From the NCBI GenBank assembly GCA_016840905.1, contig JAEORM010000197.1, positions 1 to 23,843 on the forward strand: a stretch of 23,843 bases of DNA. The letters run 5' to 3'. Below, piece by piece: positions 6,806-14,822 of this stretch; positions within the stretch are counted from its first letter, which is position 1, and every line of letters starts with the position of its first letter. Under the pieces are notes generated by a model. That model had not been told where the DNA came from, made no database searches, and saw nothing but the letters and a program-made list of their open reading frames with translations. The DNA is from Candidatus Gerdarchaeota archaeon. Lineage in GTDB: Archaea; Asgardarchaeota; Heimdallarchaeia; JABLTI01. The position numbers were made by a program, and so were the translations under genes.

Positions 6806-8380
6806 ATGGAAATATTTTTGCATCAAATAGCTAAAAAGAATGGAAGAAGAGTTCTGCTCTTAATTGTGGTAATGTTGATAGCACCAATAAAAATGGTTTC
6901 TTCAGAGAATTTTAGGAGTGATTTCAAATCACAACCAACATTACAATCTATAACGCCTATTTTTGATTTTTGTACTTATTTTGGAGGGAATGATCTTGAT
7001 GAAGGTGAGGGTATTGCCATAACAGAAGATGGTAGTTGTTACATAGCAGGTTCAACAGAATCAGCTGATTTCCCAACAAAAAATGCTTATAATGACACAT
7101 TAGGAGGACCATCTGATATTTTTATTTCAAAATTCTCTGCAAACGGATCCCTCATATGGAGCACATTTTTTGGAGGAAATTCAGCAGATATTTGTTGGGG
7201 AATAGGAACTTCTAATGATGGCAGTTGTTATATAACAGGTATAACTTACTCGAATAATTTTCCCACTCTTAATGCCTATAATGATGCTTTTGGAGGAATA
7301 ATTGATGCCTATGTGGCAAAGTTCTCTTCAACAGGTGCCTTGTTGTGGAGCACGTACTTGGGTGGCTATTCATATGATCAAGCTAGCGATATAGCTGTTA
7401 CAAGTGAAGGAGATTGTTTTGTAGTAGGCTATACTAATTCACCCGATTTTCCAATTATGAATGCTTTTGATGATTCTATAGATTTTAATGATATCTTTAT
7501 TACTAAATTCTCATCAACAGGATCGCTTTTGATGAGTACATTTTTGGGGGGGTCGTTTTTTGAGACTGCTACAGGAATAGCTGTCTCCGATGATGGATCT
7601 TGTTATATCTCAGGTTTTACAAATTCACATAATTTCCCAATTTTCAATGCTTTTGATAATGAGTATAACGGAGGGGCATTTGATACGTTTGTAGCAAAAT
7701 TTTCACCAAGTGGTTCAATTGCTTGGAGTACGTATCTGGGGGGTTCAAACCGAGAATATGAGAGAGGAATAGCAGTAGATAAAGAAGGAAGTTGTTATAT
7801 AACAGGATTTACTGAATCAAATAATTTCCCAGTGATGAAAGCTTATGACAGTACTTTTAATGGTGGTGATAATGAAGCATATATTACGAAATTTTCAACC
7901 TCAGGCACCCTTTTATGGAGCACATTTTTTGGTGGGAATGATTTAGATTCTGGTGTAAACATTGCTGTAACCGAAGATGGTATATGTTATGTGTTAGGAA
8001 TCACTACTTCAGATGATTTACCTACCCTTACAGCTCTCAATGATACCTTGAATGGAGTCCAAGATATTTTTATTGCTGAATTCTCTTCTGCTGGTAAATT
8101 ACAGTGGAGTACTTTTTTGGGAGGAAGTAGCTTAAATTACGGAGAGAAAATTGCTCTTACCAATAATGGAACATGTTTCATCGTAGGATTTACTACATCA
8201 GATGATTTTCCCACAAAGAATGCCTATGATAATACTTGGAATGGAGACGCTGACGTAATTGTTATGAAAATAACTGATACGATTCCTTTAGGTCTTTCTT
8301 CAAAAGGATTCTACTTTTTCTTGCTAATTATACCAATAATTCCTATTGTGATAATTATCATTAGAAGAAGAGGAAAATGA
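6806..8380 (+). CDS. Secreted, membrane-anchored SBBP seven-bladed beta-propeller protein 1
   Basis: About 524 residues. The N terminus has basic residues and a hydrophobic stretch (signal peptide or anchor). Then come seven SBBP-type blades, each with a WSTFLGG-like start, a DGSCYITG-like strand, an S-x-[DN]-FP-x-x-NA[YF] loop and a KFS end. Last is a hydrophobic segment rich in I and P, followed by RRRGK, which should anchor it with the propeller outside the cell. A Cys sits at the same place in all seven blades. The start chosen is the ATG at 6806, with GGGATT before it: the second copy (8503) has the same GGGATT site and the same length of N terminus. The alternative is the ATG at 6782. 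The role is unknown; surface binding or adhesion is plausible for the fold. There is no catalytic motif. Confidence 0.88.
   Translation: MEIFLHQIAKKNGRRVLLLIVVMLIAPIKMVSSENFRSDFKSQPTLQSITPIFDFCTYFGGNDLDEGEGIAITEDGSCYIAGSTESADFPTKNAYNDTLGGPSDIFISKFSANGSLIWSTFFGGNSADICWGIGTSNDGSCYITGITYSNNFPTLNAYNDAFGGIIDAYVAKFSSTGALLWSTYLGGYSYDQASDIAVTSEGDCFVVGYTNSPDFPIMNAFDDSIDFNDIFITKFSSTGSLLMSTFLGGSFFETATGIAVSDDGSCYISGFTNSHNFPIFNAFDNEYNGGAFDTFVAKFSPSGSIAWSTYLGGSNREYERGIAVDKEGSCYITGFTESNNFPVMKAYDSTFNGGDNEAYITKFSTSGTLLWSTFFGGNDLDSGVNIAVTEDGICYVLGITTSDDLPTLTALNDTLNGVQDIFIAEFSSAGKLQWSTFLGGSSLNYGEKIALTNNGTCFIVGFTTSDDFPTKNAYDNTWNGDADVIVMKITDTIPLGLSSKGFYFFLLIIPIIPIVIIIIRRRGK
6961..8272 (+). repeat. Seven SBBP blade repeats in protein 1
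   Basis: Seven in-frame repeats of about 62-65 codons encode the propeller blades. They are diverged at the DNA level, so this is a protein repeat and not a recent tandem DNA array. Confidence 0.85.
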
Positions 8381-8502
8381 TTTCGAAGGTTTCTAATTCA
8401 ATAAAACTCTAAAAGAGCTCTCTATAGGGGAAAACTAATCAAACAAAACACTTGAGAGAATATTTTTTATGTTAATGAGAAATAATACATAGGGATTTAA
8501 TT

Positions 8503-10107
8503 ATGAGTATAGGTGTGAAAAAATTATTTTCTGGAAAAGGAAAAATCATTATTTTCTTTTTAATGCTTTTAGTAGTATCACCAATAAAAATCATTTTTTT
8601 AGAGAGTCAAATGAATGATAATAATTCTCAGTTTAATTTGCTAGATATTTCACCAAAATTAGATTTTAGCACCTATTTGGGTGGAGAAGATTTGGATATG
8701 GGTTATGGTATTGCCACAACTACTGATGGAAGTATTTACATAACAGGAGATACTCAATCAGATGATTTTCCTACCAAGAATGCATACAATAGCACTTTTG
8801 GAGGGATGGATGATGTGTTTATTTCAAAATTCTCAGCGTCAGGTTCTTTACTTTGGAGTACTTTCCTTGGAGGAAGCTTTATCGATATAGGTGTGGGCAT
8901 TGCAGTATCCAGTGATGGTGGTTGTTTTGTTGCTGGAGAAACAGCTTCTGAAAATTTCCCAACAAGAAATGCTTACAACGATACCTTTGGTGGATCTGTA
9001 GATATTTTTATTGCAAGATTTTCAGCTCAAGGGGTTCTTCTATGGAGCACTTTTTTTGGTGGAAATGGAAGTGAATGTTGTACGAGTATTGCTCTTTCAA
9101 GTGATGATACCTGTTTTATAACTGGTTATACTACTTCAAACAATTTCCCCACAACTATGAACGCTTATAACAATACTTTTGGTGGTGAGTCTGATGCTTT
9201 TATAGCACAATTTACTGATAATGGTGCACTTCTTTGGAGTACTTTTTTGGGTGGTAATAATTTGGATATCAGTCAGAGTATAGCTGTTAGTAGCGATAAA
9301 AGCTGTTTTGTAACTGGGGAAACTAGATCAAGTGATTTTCCAGTATTAGATGCCTATTGTAGCACCTATTATGGTAGTGTAGATTATGGCGGTGATGCCT
9401 TTATAGCAAAATTTTCTTTTGATGGCTCTCTTCTCTGGAGCACTTTTCTTGGGGGGAGTTGGAATGAAGGAGGTATGAGTATTACAGTTGCGAGAGATGG
9501 GAGTTGTTATTTAATAGGTTACACTGATTCAAGCGATTTTCCTGTGCTTAATGCCTATGATGAGAACTATAATAGTGGTAGTGAAACCCACACAGGTGAT
9601 GTTTTTATTACTAAATTTTTAACTAATGGTACACTGAAATGGAGTACTTTTTTTGGGGGGAATGGAGGTGAAATTGGACTTGGTATTGCAATTACTGATG
9701 ATGATAGATGTTACATAGTTGGAGTAACTTCATCAACGAATCTCCCAACCTTATATGCATTTAATACCACTCTTAATGGTGAATATCAAGATTCATTTAT
9801 AGCTGAATTTTCAGCTAATTATTCTCTTCTCTGGAGCACCTATTTCGGGGGAACAGGCGATGATTATGCTTGGAAGGTAACTGTTGCCAGTGATCATTTG
9901 TGCTACATAACGGGATTTACTTGGTCTGAAGATTTTCCTACAAAAAATTCATTTGATTCTTCATATAATGATGATTATGAAGCTTTTGTTATGAAAATAA
10001 GTAGAACTTCTCCTTCACAACTTTCTTCCAAGGGTTTCTATTTTTTCTTTGTTTTAATACCAATAATACCCATTGTTATAATTGTCATATATAGAAAAAG
10101 GAAATGA
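8503..10107 (+). CDS. Secreted, membrane-anchored SBBP seven-bladed beta-propeller protein 2
   Basis: 534 residues, a tandem paralogue of the preceding gene. It has the same order: a basic start, a hydrophobic signal or anchor (about 14-33), seven SBBP blades, and an almost identical C terminus (LSSKGFYFF, a hydrophobic IPIIPIVI-type segment, then basic RKRK). Six of the seven blades carry the Cys on the same strand; blade 1 has Ile, and blade 3 has two extra adjacent Cys (ECC). The longer blades 4 and 5 contain Gly- and Ser-rich loop insertions. The ATG is preceded by an AGGGAT ribosome site. It lies 122 bases after the first copy, with no obvious promoter between them. Extracellular display is predicted; the ligand is unknown. 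Confidence 0.88.
   Translation: MSIGVKKLFSGKGKIIIFFLMLLVVSPIKIIFLESQMNDNNSQFNLLDISPKLDFSTYLGGEDLDMGYGIATTTDGSIYITGDTQSDDFPTKNAYNSTFGGMDDVFISKFSASGSLLWSTFLGGSFIDIGVGIAVSSDGGCFVAGETASENFPTRNAYNDTFGGSVDIFIARFSAQGVLLWSTFFGGNGSECCTSIALSSDDTCFITGYTTSNNFPTTMNAYNNTFGGESDAFIAQFTDNGALLWSTFLGGNNLDISQSIAVSSDKSCFVTGETRSSDFPVLDAYCSTYYGSVDYGGDAFIAKFSFDGSLLWSTFLGGSWNEGGMSITVARDGSCYLIGYTDSSDFPVLNAYDENYNSGSETHTGDVFITKFLTNGTLKWSTFFGGNGGEIGLGIAITDDDRCYIVGVTSSTNLPTLYAFNTTLNGEYQDSFIAEFSANYSLLWSTYFGGTGDDYAWKVTVASDHLCYITGFTWSEDFPTKNSFDSSYNDDYEAFVMKISRTSPSQLSSKGFYFFFVLIPIIPIVIIVIYRKRK
8660..10005 (+). repeat. Seven SBBP blade repeats in protein 2
   Basis: Seven in-frame blade repeats as in the neighbouring gene. Most blades begin with WSTF or WSTY followed by LGG or FGG. 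Confidence 0.85.
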
Positions 10108-10118
10108 ATACTGCTTCA

Positions 10119-10131
10119 TTTTTTCTTTTTT
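10119..10131 (+). terminator. Oligo-T terminator after SBBP gene 2
   Basis: Two runs of six T separated by one C begin about 12 bases after the stop codon, with no hairpin. This fits archaeal intrinsic termination and separates the SBBP genes from the translation cluster. Confidence 0.5.
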
Positions 10132-10162
10132 AATTTATAATTTGAGTTTGAAATGAAAACAA

Positions 10163-10178
10163 CAAAGAAGTATAAAAA
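10163..10178 (+). promoter_or_regulatory. BRE/TATA promoter of the aIF2-beta cluster
   Basis: A purine-rich AAAGAAG (BRE-like) runs straight into TATAAAAA at 10171-10178. Start of transcription about 25 bases later would leave a leader of roughly 10 bases before the ATG at 10212. This is the best-formed promoter in the window. Confidence 0.55.
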
Positions 10179-10211
10179 GATTTAAGATTAAATGCATCTT
10201 GAAGTAGCTTT

Positions 10212-10619
10212 ATGTCAGAATATAAAGAACTCTTGAAACGTGCTCGAGAGCAACTACCAGAAAAAATATTCGAAAAATCCCGTTTCGAGCCTCCTAAGCC
10301 AGATATCTCTATTGAAGGTAATCGTACTTTCTTTAAGAACTGGCATCAAGTGGTTAGTGCTCTTAATCGAGATGAAAATCATATGTTAAAATTCCTTACT
10401 AAAGAACTTGCTACTTCTGCCAATATTGAAGGTCAAAGAGCAGTTTTTTCGGGTAAACACAATCGAACCACGATGACTGATTTGGTTAATCGATATATGA
10501 AAGAATATCTTATTTGCCCCGAGTGTGACAAGCCTGATACTAAACTCGTAAAAGAGGATCGTATTACCTTCCTTGTGTGTGAAGCTTGTGGTGCACGAAC
10601 AAGTGTCAAAGCAGTTTAA
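10212..10619 (+). CDS. Translation initiation factor aIF2 subunit beta
   Basis: At 135 residues it has the normal length for archaeal IF2-beta, a part of the aIF2 trimer that brings initiator tRNA to the ribosome. The N-terminal helix is followed by the central domain, with RTFFKNW near 38-44 and the conserved LLKFLTKELAT-like core (here MLKFLTKELAT). The C-terminal zinc ribbon has C102/C105 and C123/C126. The ATG follows a strong TATA box. It is first in a run with the DUF424 gene (no gap) and NMD3, an arrangement known in many archaea. The identification is firm. Confidence 0.96.
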   Translation: MSEYKELLKRAREQLPEKIFEKSRFEPPKPDISIEGNRTFFKNWHQVVSALNRDENHMLKFLTKELATSANIEGQRAVFSGKHNRTTMTDLVNRYMKEYLICPECDKPDTKLVKEDRITFLVCEACGARTSVKAV

Positions 10620-10967
10620 GTGAACGATCAGATTAGTGTGGCTGCAATGACAAAGAACAAAAAATTCTACCTTCGAGCACGAAAAACGGAGAAAGAATAT
10701 TTAGTATCTGTATGCGATGCAGAATTACTTGGTAAAACCCTATGTGAAGGTGAGCTAGAGCTTTGTGTTAGCGAACGCTTTTTTAGCGGTGAACTCGTTT
10801 CTTTAGAAAGATGTTTAGAAGAAATGTGGAAAGCTTCTAGTTTGAATCTTATAGGTACTGCCATTGTTACTGCTGCTATCAATGAACGACTAATAAATGA
10901 ATTATCTGTTATGTGGATTAATTGCCCTGAGAATGGAAGAATTGGTCATGCTATGTTAATCAGATAA
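10620..10967 (+). CDS. DUF424 family protein
   Basis: A small archaeal protein of the DUF424 family, function unproven but constantly found beside aIF2-beta and NMD3, which hints at a translation-linked role. Typical features are the KFYLRARKTEKEYLVSVCD-type start, DAELLGK, the SERFFSGE segment and the SLNLIGTAIV helix. The GTG at 10620 directly follows the aIF2-beta stop codon. An ATG at 10647 would give 106 residues, closer to the usual family length; neither start has a strong ribosome site. It has no membrane segment. Confidence 0.87.
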   Translation: MNDQISVAAMTKNKKFYLRARKTEKEYLVSVCDAELLGKTLCEGELELCVSERFFSGELVSLERCLEEMWKASSLNLIGTAIVTAAINERLINELSVMWINCPENGRIGHAMLIR

Positions 10968-11016
10968 AGTTTTAGCATACCGTATCTTTTCATTTTTTCT
11001 TGGAGAGGATAACTCA

Positions 11017-12105
11017 ATGAGTAAATTCTGTTGTAAATGTGGTAAAACTGAAGATGAAGAAGAAATCGTAGAAGGATTTTGTCTTAGTTGTTACAAGGAT
11101 GAATTTCCACTCATTAAGAGCTTTCCTGACAAGCAGTTTAATATTACTTCTTGTAAATTATGTGGCGATTTGATGTTCAATGGAACTTGGAAAGAAGTTT
11201 ATGAGGACAGTAAAAGTGTTGTTTTGGAATTCCTTGATGAGTTTATTAGTAAGGCAAAGAAAATAAGGAATACCAAAAAAGTTCTTGTTAGTGGTTTAGA
11301 AGATGTGCCATATGACGTAGCTTCAAAACAAAATTTATCAATTCTTTTTGAAGGATCACCCAAACCAGAAGTTCCAGTTTATCAACAAGAAGTTCCTCTA
11401 GAAATGATTGTTAATATTGGTATTTGTGAGCGATGTGCAAGGCATAAAAGAGGTTACTTTGAATCTATTGTACAAATTCGCAGTGATAGACGTAATATTA
11501 CTGAAGATGAACAGATAACCATCTCCAAAATGATTCAAATGAAAAAAGATGAAATGATTGGCAATAGGATGGCTTATGTATCCAAAGCAGTGGACCAAGA
11601 CAAAGGTGGCATTGATCTTTATATTGGAATGGAAAAATTTGCTAAATCTCTGGCTCAATTCTTAGCTGAAAAATTAGCAGCATCAATAGAATATAGTAAT
11701 AAACTAAAGACCCAGAAGGATGGTAAACCTGTTTACCAATCGACCTATTGTGTTAGGATTCCTTACTTTGAAATAGGAGACATCATTAGCTATCAAAACA
11801 ATCCTTGTCAAATTATAAGAATAAATCATGGTCGAGTTGAACTTTATTTCCTTCAAACCAAGGAAAATAAAACACTTTCATTGAAGGAGAGTCATCCAGA
11901 TTATTTGCAAGTGATTAAAAAGAAAGATCAATGTCAAAAATTCATTATTGTTTCTATTCAAGAGACAAATGTTACAGTCATGAATACAGTAACATTTGAG
12001 AATTATGATATTGATAAAATGGCTATTTTTACCAATCATAATGATGGTGATGAGATTCTTATGGTTGAACTTCCAGAAGGATTGTTTGAGTGTCACAAGT
12101 TATAG
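11017..12105 (+). CDS. NMD3-like 60S/50S subunit export and assembly factor
   Basis: 362 residues. The N-terminal zinc region has C5/C8 and C22/C25, then C46/C49 and C137/C140, in the pattern of archaeal NMD3 proteins, which bind the large ribosomal subunit. It is followed by the conserved GICERCARHKRGYFESIVQIR-type region and a beta-rich C-terminal part. Archaea have no nucleus, so the role is in large-subunit assembly or quality control (family knowledge). A GGAGAGG ribosome site precedes the ATG. It lies 49 bases after the DUF424 gene, with T-rich bases in between, and is probably co-transcribed. Confidence 0.92.
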   Translation: MSKFCCKCGKTEDEEEIVEGFCLSCYKDEFPLIKSFPDKQFNITSCKLCGDLMFNGTWKEVYEDSKSVVLEFLDEFISKAKKIRNTKKVLVSGLEDVPYDVASKQNLSILFEGSPKPEVPVYQQEVPLEMIVNIGICERCARHKRGYFESIVQIRSDRRNITEDEQITISKMIQMKKDEMIGNRMAYVSKAVDQDKGGIDLYIGMEKFAKSLAQFLAEKLAASIEYSNKLKTQKDGKPVYQSTYCVRIPYFEIGDIISYQNNPCQIIRINHGRVELYFLQTKENKTLSLKESHPDYLQVIKKKDQCQKFIIVSIQETNVTVMNTVTFENYDIDKMAIFTNHNDGDEILMVELPEGLFECHKL

Positions 12106-12112
12106 GTATTTA

Positions 12113-12131
12113 ATTTTTCACCTTCTTTTTT
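12113..12131 (+). terminator. Oligo-T terminator after NMD3
   Basis: T runs of five and six or seven lie 8-25 bases beyond the NMD3 stop codon. They mark a likely end of the translation cluster transcript. Confidence 0.45.
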
Positions 12132-12213
12132 AAAGCAGAAACTATTAAGTAGTGAATGAAGTTCTGTTAATTGAAATTTGCCTTATTATTTATTGTAAAA
12201 GGAATTTGATTGT

Positions 12214-14136
12214 ATGTCATCCAAAAAACATTTTCTTTTGAAAGAAGCTCCTGATGAGGAGATTCTACTGGGAAATGATGCTTTTGTTCGTGGCATGATT
12301 GAAGCAGGTGTGAAAATTTCTACCTGTTACCCTGGATCACCGACAAGTGAAATTGGTGTTCGTTTGGCTGAGATAACAGAAGAAAGTGGTATTTACTTTG
12401 AGTTCTCAACCAATGAAAAAGTTGCTACAGAAGTTGCCGCTTCAGCAGCCATAGCCGGTGCACCAGCGACTTGTTTTATGAAAAGCGTTGGTTTGAATGT
12501 GGCAGCTGATTCGTTTGTTCAGCTGAGCATGTTTACTATACCTGGAGGACTTGTCGTTATCTTAGGAGATGATCCCGGACCACATTCATCACAAAACGAG
12601 CAAGATAATCGCTATTATACAAAAATAGCCCATATACCTATGATTGAACCAGCTAATAGTCAAGAAGCAAAAGACTATTTTGTTTTTGCTATGGAATATG
12701 CACAAAAATGGCAAATGCCAGTTGTGGTTCGATCAACGACACGCATCTGTCATCAAACAGGATTAGTAAAATATGGTCCGATAAAGAATCCTCAGATAGA
12801 ACGAGGATATGACCCTAATCGTGAAGGGGGATATGTACCATTACCCGCTACTTTAAGACCTTTGAAAACTAAGGCTTTGAGGAATTTGAAGAAATGGGAA
12901 ACATTAGCAAACGAAGGTGCATTACTAAAAGAAGAAAAGATTGGTACTGGAGAAGCAAAAATTGGTATAATAGCTTCTGGTCATACCTATGCTGCAGCAA
13001 AATCAGCACTTAGGATATTAGGAGCATCAGCTACCATACTTAAATTAGGAATAATCTACCCATTGCCTTTGAAAAAGATAATTGAGTTCATCAAGAAACA
13101 CAAAACAGTGAAGATACTAGAGGAACTAGATCCATTCATTGAAGAGAATGTGAAGGTAGCGCTCTATGAACAAGGAATAACTGACGTGAAAATCATTGGT
13201 AAGAACCAGGAAGAAGATTGGGAAGATTTGATGATATCAGAGTATGATACAACAAGATTAGTAGGGTTATTCGCAAAACTATTGAAGATTCCAAACCCAA
13301 TCGTATCACAGAAATCAGCAATAGAAATACCAAATCGGTCACCAGTGCTCTGCCCAGGATGTGGACATAGAACAGCATTCCATGCAGCAAAAATAGTGAT
13401 GGATAAAATGAATGGTATTTCAACAGCAGATATAGGTTGTTATTCGTTAGGGTATTTGGCACCACACCATCAAGGAACACTTCTTTATAGCATGGGCTCA
13501 GGAACGCCATCAGCAGCAGGATTAAAACTAGCAATGCCAGACAGAACAATAATGTCGTTCGTAGGAGATTCAACATTCTTCCATGCAGCAATGCCAGGTA
13601 TAGTGAACGCAGTATTCAACAAACACAAGACAGTGCTAATGGTAATGGATAATGGGATAACAGCAATGACCGGTCATCAACCAAACCCCAATACTGGTGA
13701 TAAATCTCGAGGGGCCATTTTACCTCCTAAATATGAGCATACTAAAACCATCAGTATCGACGATACTCTCAAAGCTTGGGGAGTAAAATTTGTCCGTCGC
13801 GTTCCTGCTTACAATGTTGCTGCTCTAGTTGAAGCCCTTGAAGAAGCCTTTGCTCAAGATGAGTTTGCTGTTGTCATCCAAGAAGAACCTTGTGCACTAA
13901 TGCGCTCTCGAGCAGAACGTAAAGCTGGCACTCTTGCTCCCCCCTATCAAATAGACCACGATGTTTGTCGTAATATCCAGAATTGTTTGACCTTATTTGC
14001 TTGCCCAGCTATTGAGAAGAAAGGTGAGAAACCTCAGATCAATACTGACCTTTGCATTGGCTGTGGTTGTTGTGTTCAAACCTGTCCTATGAAAATCAAA
14101 CCTATTAAACAACTGGAGGAATTCACTCGAATTTAG
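12214..14136 (+). CDS. iorA: Indolepyruvate:ferredoxin oxidoreductase alpha subunit
   Basis: 640 residues, normal for IorA, which oxidises aryl pyruvates from aromatic amino acids to aryl-CoA and reduces ferredoxin. The N-terminal pyrimidine-binding domain shows TCYPGSPTSEIG (near 37-48) and the STNEKVATE motif. The middle has CPGCGHR from C380 and the TPP motif GDSTFFHA from G451, with NGITAMTGHQPNP. The C-terminal ferredoxin domain has a full second motif (C614, C617, C620, C624). Its first motif reads C585-x5-C591-x5-C597, with Ile588 where relatives have a Cys. Codon use changes sharply inside the gene: about 13040-13680 favours A-ending codons, then T- and C-ending codons take over. An AAAGGA ribosome site precedes the ATG. 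iorB follows after 14 bases. Confidence 0.95.
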   Translation: MSSKKHFLLKEAPDEEILLGNDAFVRGMIEAGVKISTCYPGSPTSEIGVRLAEITEESGIYFEFSTNEKVATEVAASAAIAGAPATCFMKSVGLNVAADSFVQLSMFTIPGGLVVILGDDPGPHSSQNEQDNRYYTKIAHIPMIEPANSQEAKDYFVFAMEYAQKWQMPVVVRSTTRICHQTGLVKYGPIKNPQIERGYDPNREGGYVPLPATLRPLKTKALRNLKKWETLANEGALLKEEKIGTGEAKIGIIASGHTYAAAKSALRILGASATILKLGIIYPLPLKKIIEFIKKHKTVKILEELDPFIEENVKVALYEQGITDVKIIGKNQEEDWEDLMISEYDTTRLVGLFAKLLKIPNPIVSQKSAIEIPNRSPVLCPGCGHRTAFHAAKIVMDKMNGISTADIGCYSLGYLAPHHQGTLLYSMGSGTPSAAGLKLAMPDRTIMSFVGDSTFFHAAMPGIVNAVFNKHKTVLMVMDNGITAMTGHQPNPNTGDKSRGAILPPKYEHTKTISIDDTLKAWGVKFVRRVPAYNVAALVEALEEAFAQDEFAVVIQEEPCALMRSRAERKAGTLAPPYQIDHDVCRNIQNCLTLFACPAIEKKGEKPQINTDLCIGCGCCVQTCPMKIKPIKQLEEFTRI

Positions 14137-14150
14137 AGGTGTAATGAAAA

Positions 14151-14759
14151 ATGACTACTGATAAATTAAAAGTCCATGTTACCGGTATGGGTGGTCAAGG
14201 TATTGGTTCTACCACTCGTGTTTTAGGTTTGGCTGCTAAACTAGCAGGTCTCACTGTTATGACTATGGAAACCCACGGTTTAGCTCAACGAGGTGGTGTC
14301 GTTGTTTCTGATCTAGCGATCGGGTATGACCCCACTGAATCACCACTTTGCGCTATAGGCGAAGCTGATGTTCTCATTGCTCTTGAAGCATTAGAAGCTC
14401 TTCGTTCCATGCCTAAACTAAAGAAGGGAGGTATTGCTGTTGTTAATACCACTAAATATCAACCTCTTTCTGTTCGAACTTCCAAAGGTGCAGTGGTTTA
14501 TCCTTCTCTTGAAGAAATTGAAAAAGAACTCAAAAAGGTAACCTCTAAAGTCCTTCTCGTTCCTGCGCAAGAGGACGCTCAAGCATTAGGGCTTAGTCAA
14601 ACTATGAACATGATCCTAATTGGTGCTTTAATTGGCAATAGTGATGTTCTTCCTATTTCTGAAAAGGATATTATTGCTAGTATGAAAGCTACTCTCCCAC
14701 CAAAATATGTTGAAATCAATTTTAAAGCATTTGAAAAAGGTATGAGTTATAAATTATAA
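14151..14759 (+). CDS. iorB: Indolepyruvate:ferredoxin oxidoreductase beta subunit
   Basis: 202 residues, matching the gamma-domain-type IorB subunit that completes the enzyme with IorA. The GMGGQGIGS loop near residue 12-20 and METHGLAQRGG near 40 are family signatures for substrate and CoA handling. The ribosome site is GAGGTG, starting at the iorA stop codon. An earlier ATG at 14143 is in another frame and closes at once. Both genes end in the same unit before an oligo-T run at 14775. Cytoplasmic. Confidence 0.95.
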   Translation: MTTDKLKVHVTGMGGQGIGSTTRVLGLAAKLAGLTVMTMETHGLAQRGGVVVSDLAIGYDPTESPLCAIGEADVLIALEALEALRSMPKLKKGGIAVVNTTKYQPLSVRTSKGAVVYPSLEEIEKELKKVTSKVLLVPAQEDAQALGLSQTMNMILIGALIGNSDVLPISEKDIIASMKATLPPKYVEINFKAFEKGMSYKL

Positions 14760-14767
14760 TTCAGTAC

Positions 14768-14781
14768 CTCCTCCTTTTTTT
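14768..14781 (+). terminator. Oligo-T terminator after iorB
   Basis: A pyrimidine stretch ending in seven T begins 9 bases after the iorB stop codon. It is consistent with archaeal termination and with a separate promoter for the next gene. Confidence 0.5.
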
Positions 14782-14784
14782 ATT

Positions 14785-14799
14785 GAGAAAAGTTATATT
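14785..14799 (+). promoter_or_regulatory. Candidate promoter of the acyltransferase gene, possibly leaderless
   Basis: Purine-rich GAGAAAAG runs into TTATATT about 26 bases upstream of the ATG at 14823. No Shine-Dalgarno is present. The spacing suggests that transcription starts at or close to the start codon. Confidence 0.4.
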
Positions 14800-14822
14800 C
14801 AAAGATAAATGTTGTAGTTTTA

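Noticed and set aside
8409..8450. Palindromic AGAGCTCT near the end of SBBP gene 1 as a terminator hairpin
   Set aside because: The arms are only a short palindrome with no loop and no T run directly after it.
6961..10005. Regular repeats that could suggest a CRISPR array or tandem DNA repeat
   Set aside because: The periodicity of about 190 bases is in frame and encodes SBBP blades; there are no identical short repeats with unique spacers.
13193..13591. Open frame of 132 codons antisense to iorA
   Set aside because: It lies opposite conserved TPP-domain codons in the segment with A-ending codon bias, which removes stop codons on the other strand. Its product is leucine-rich with no recognisable domain.
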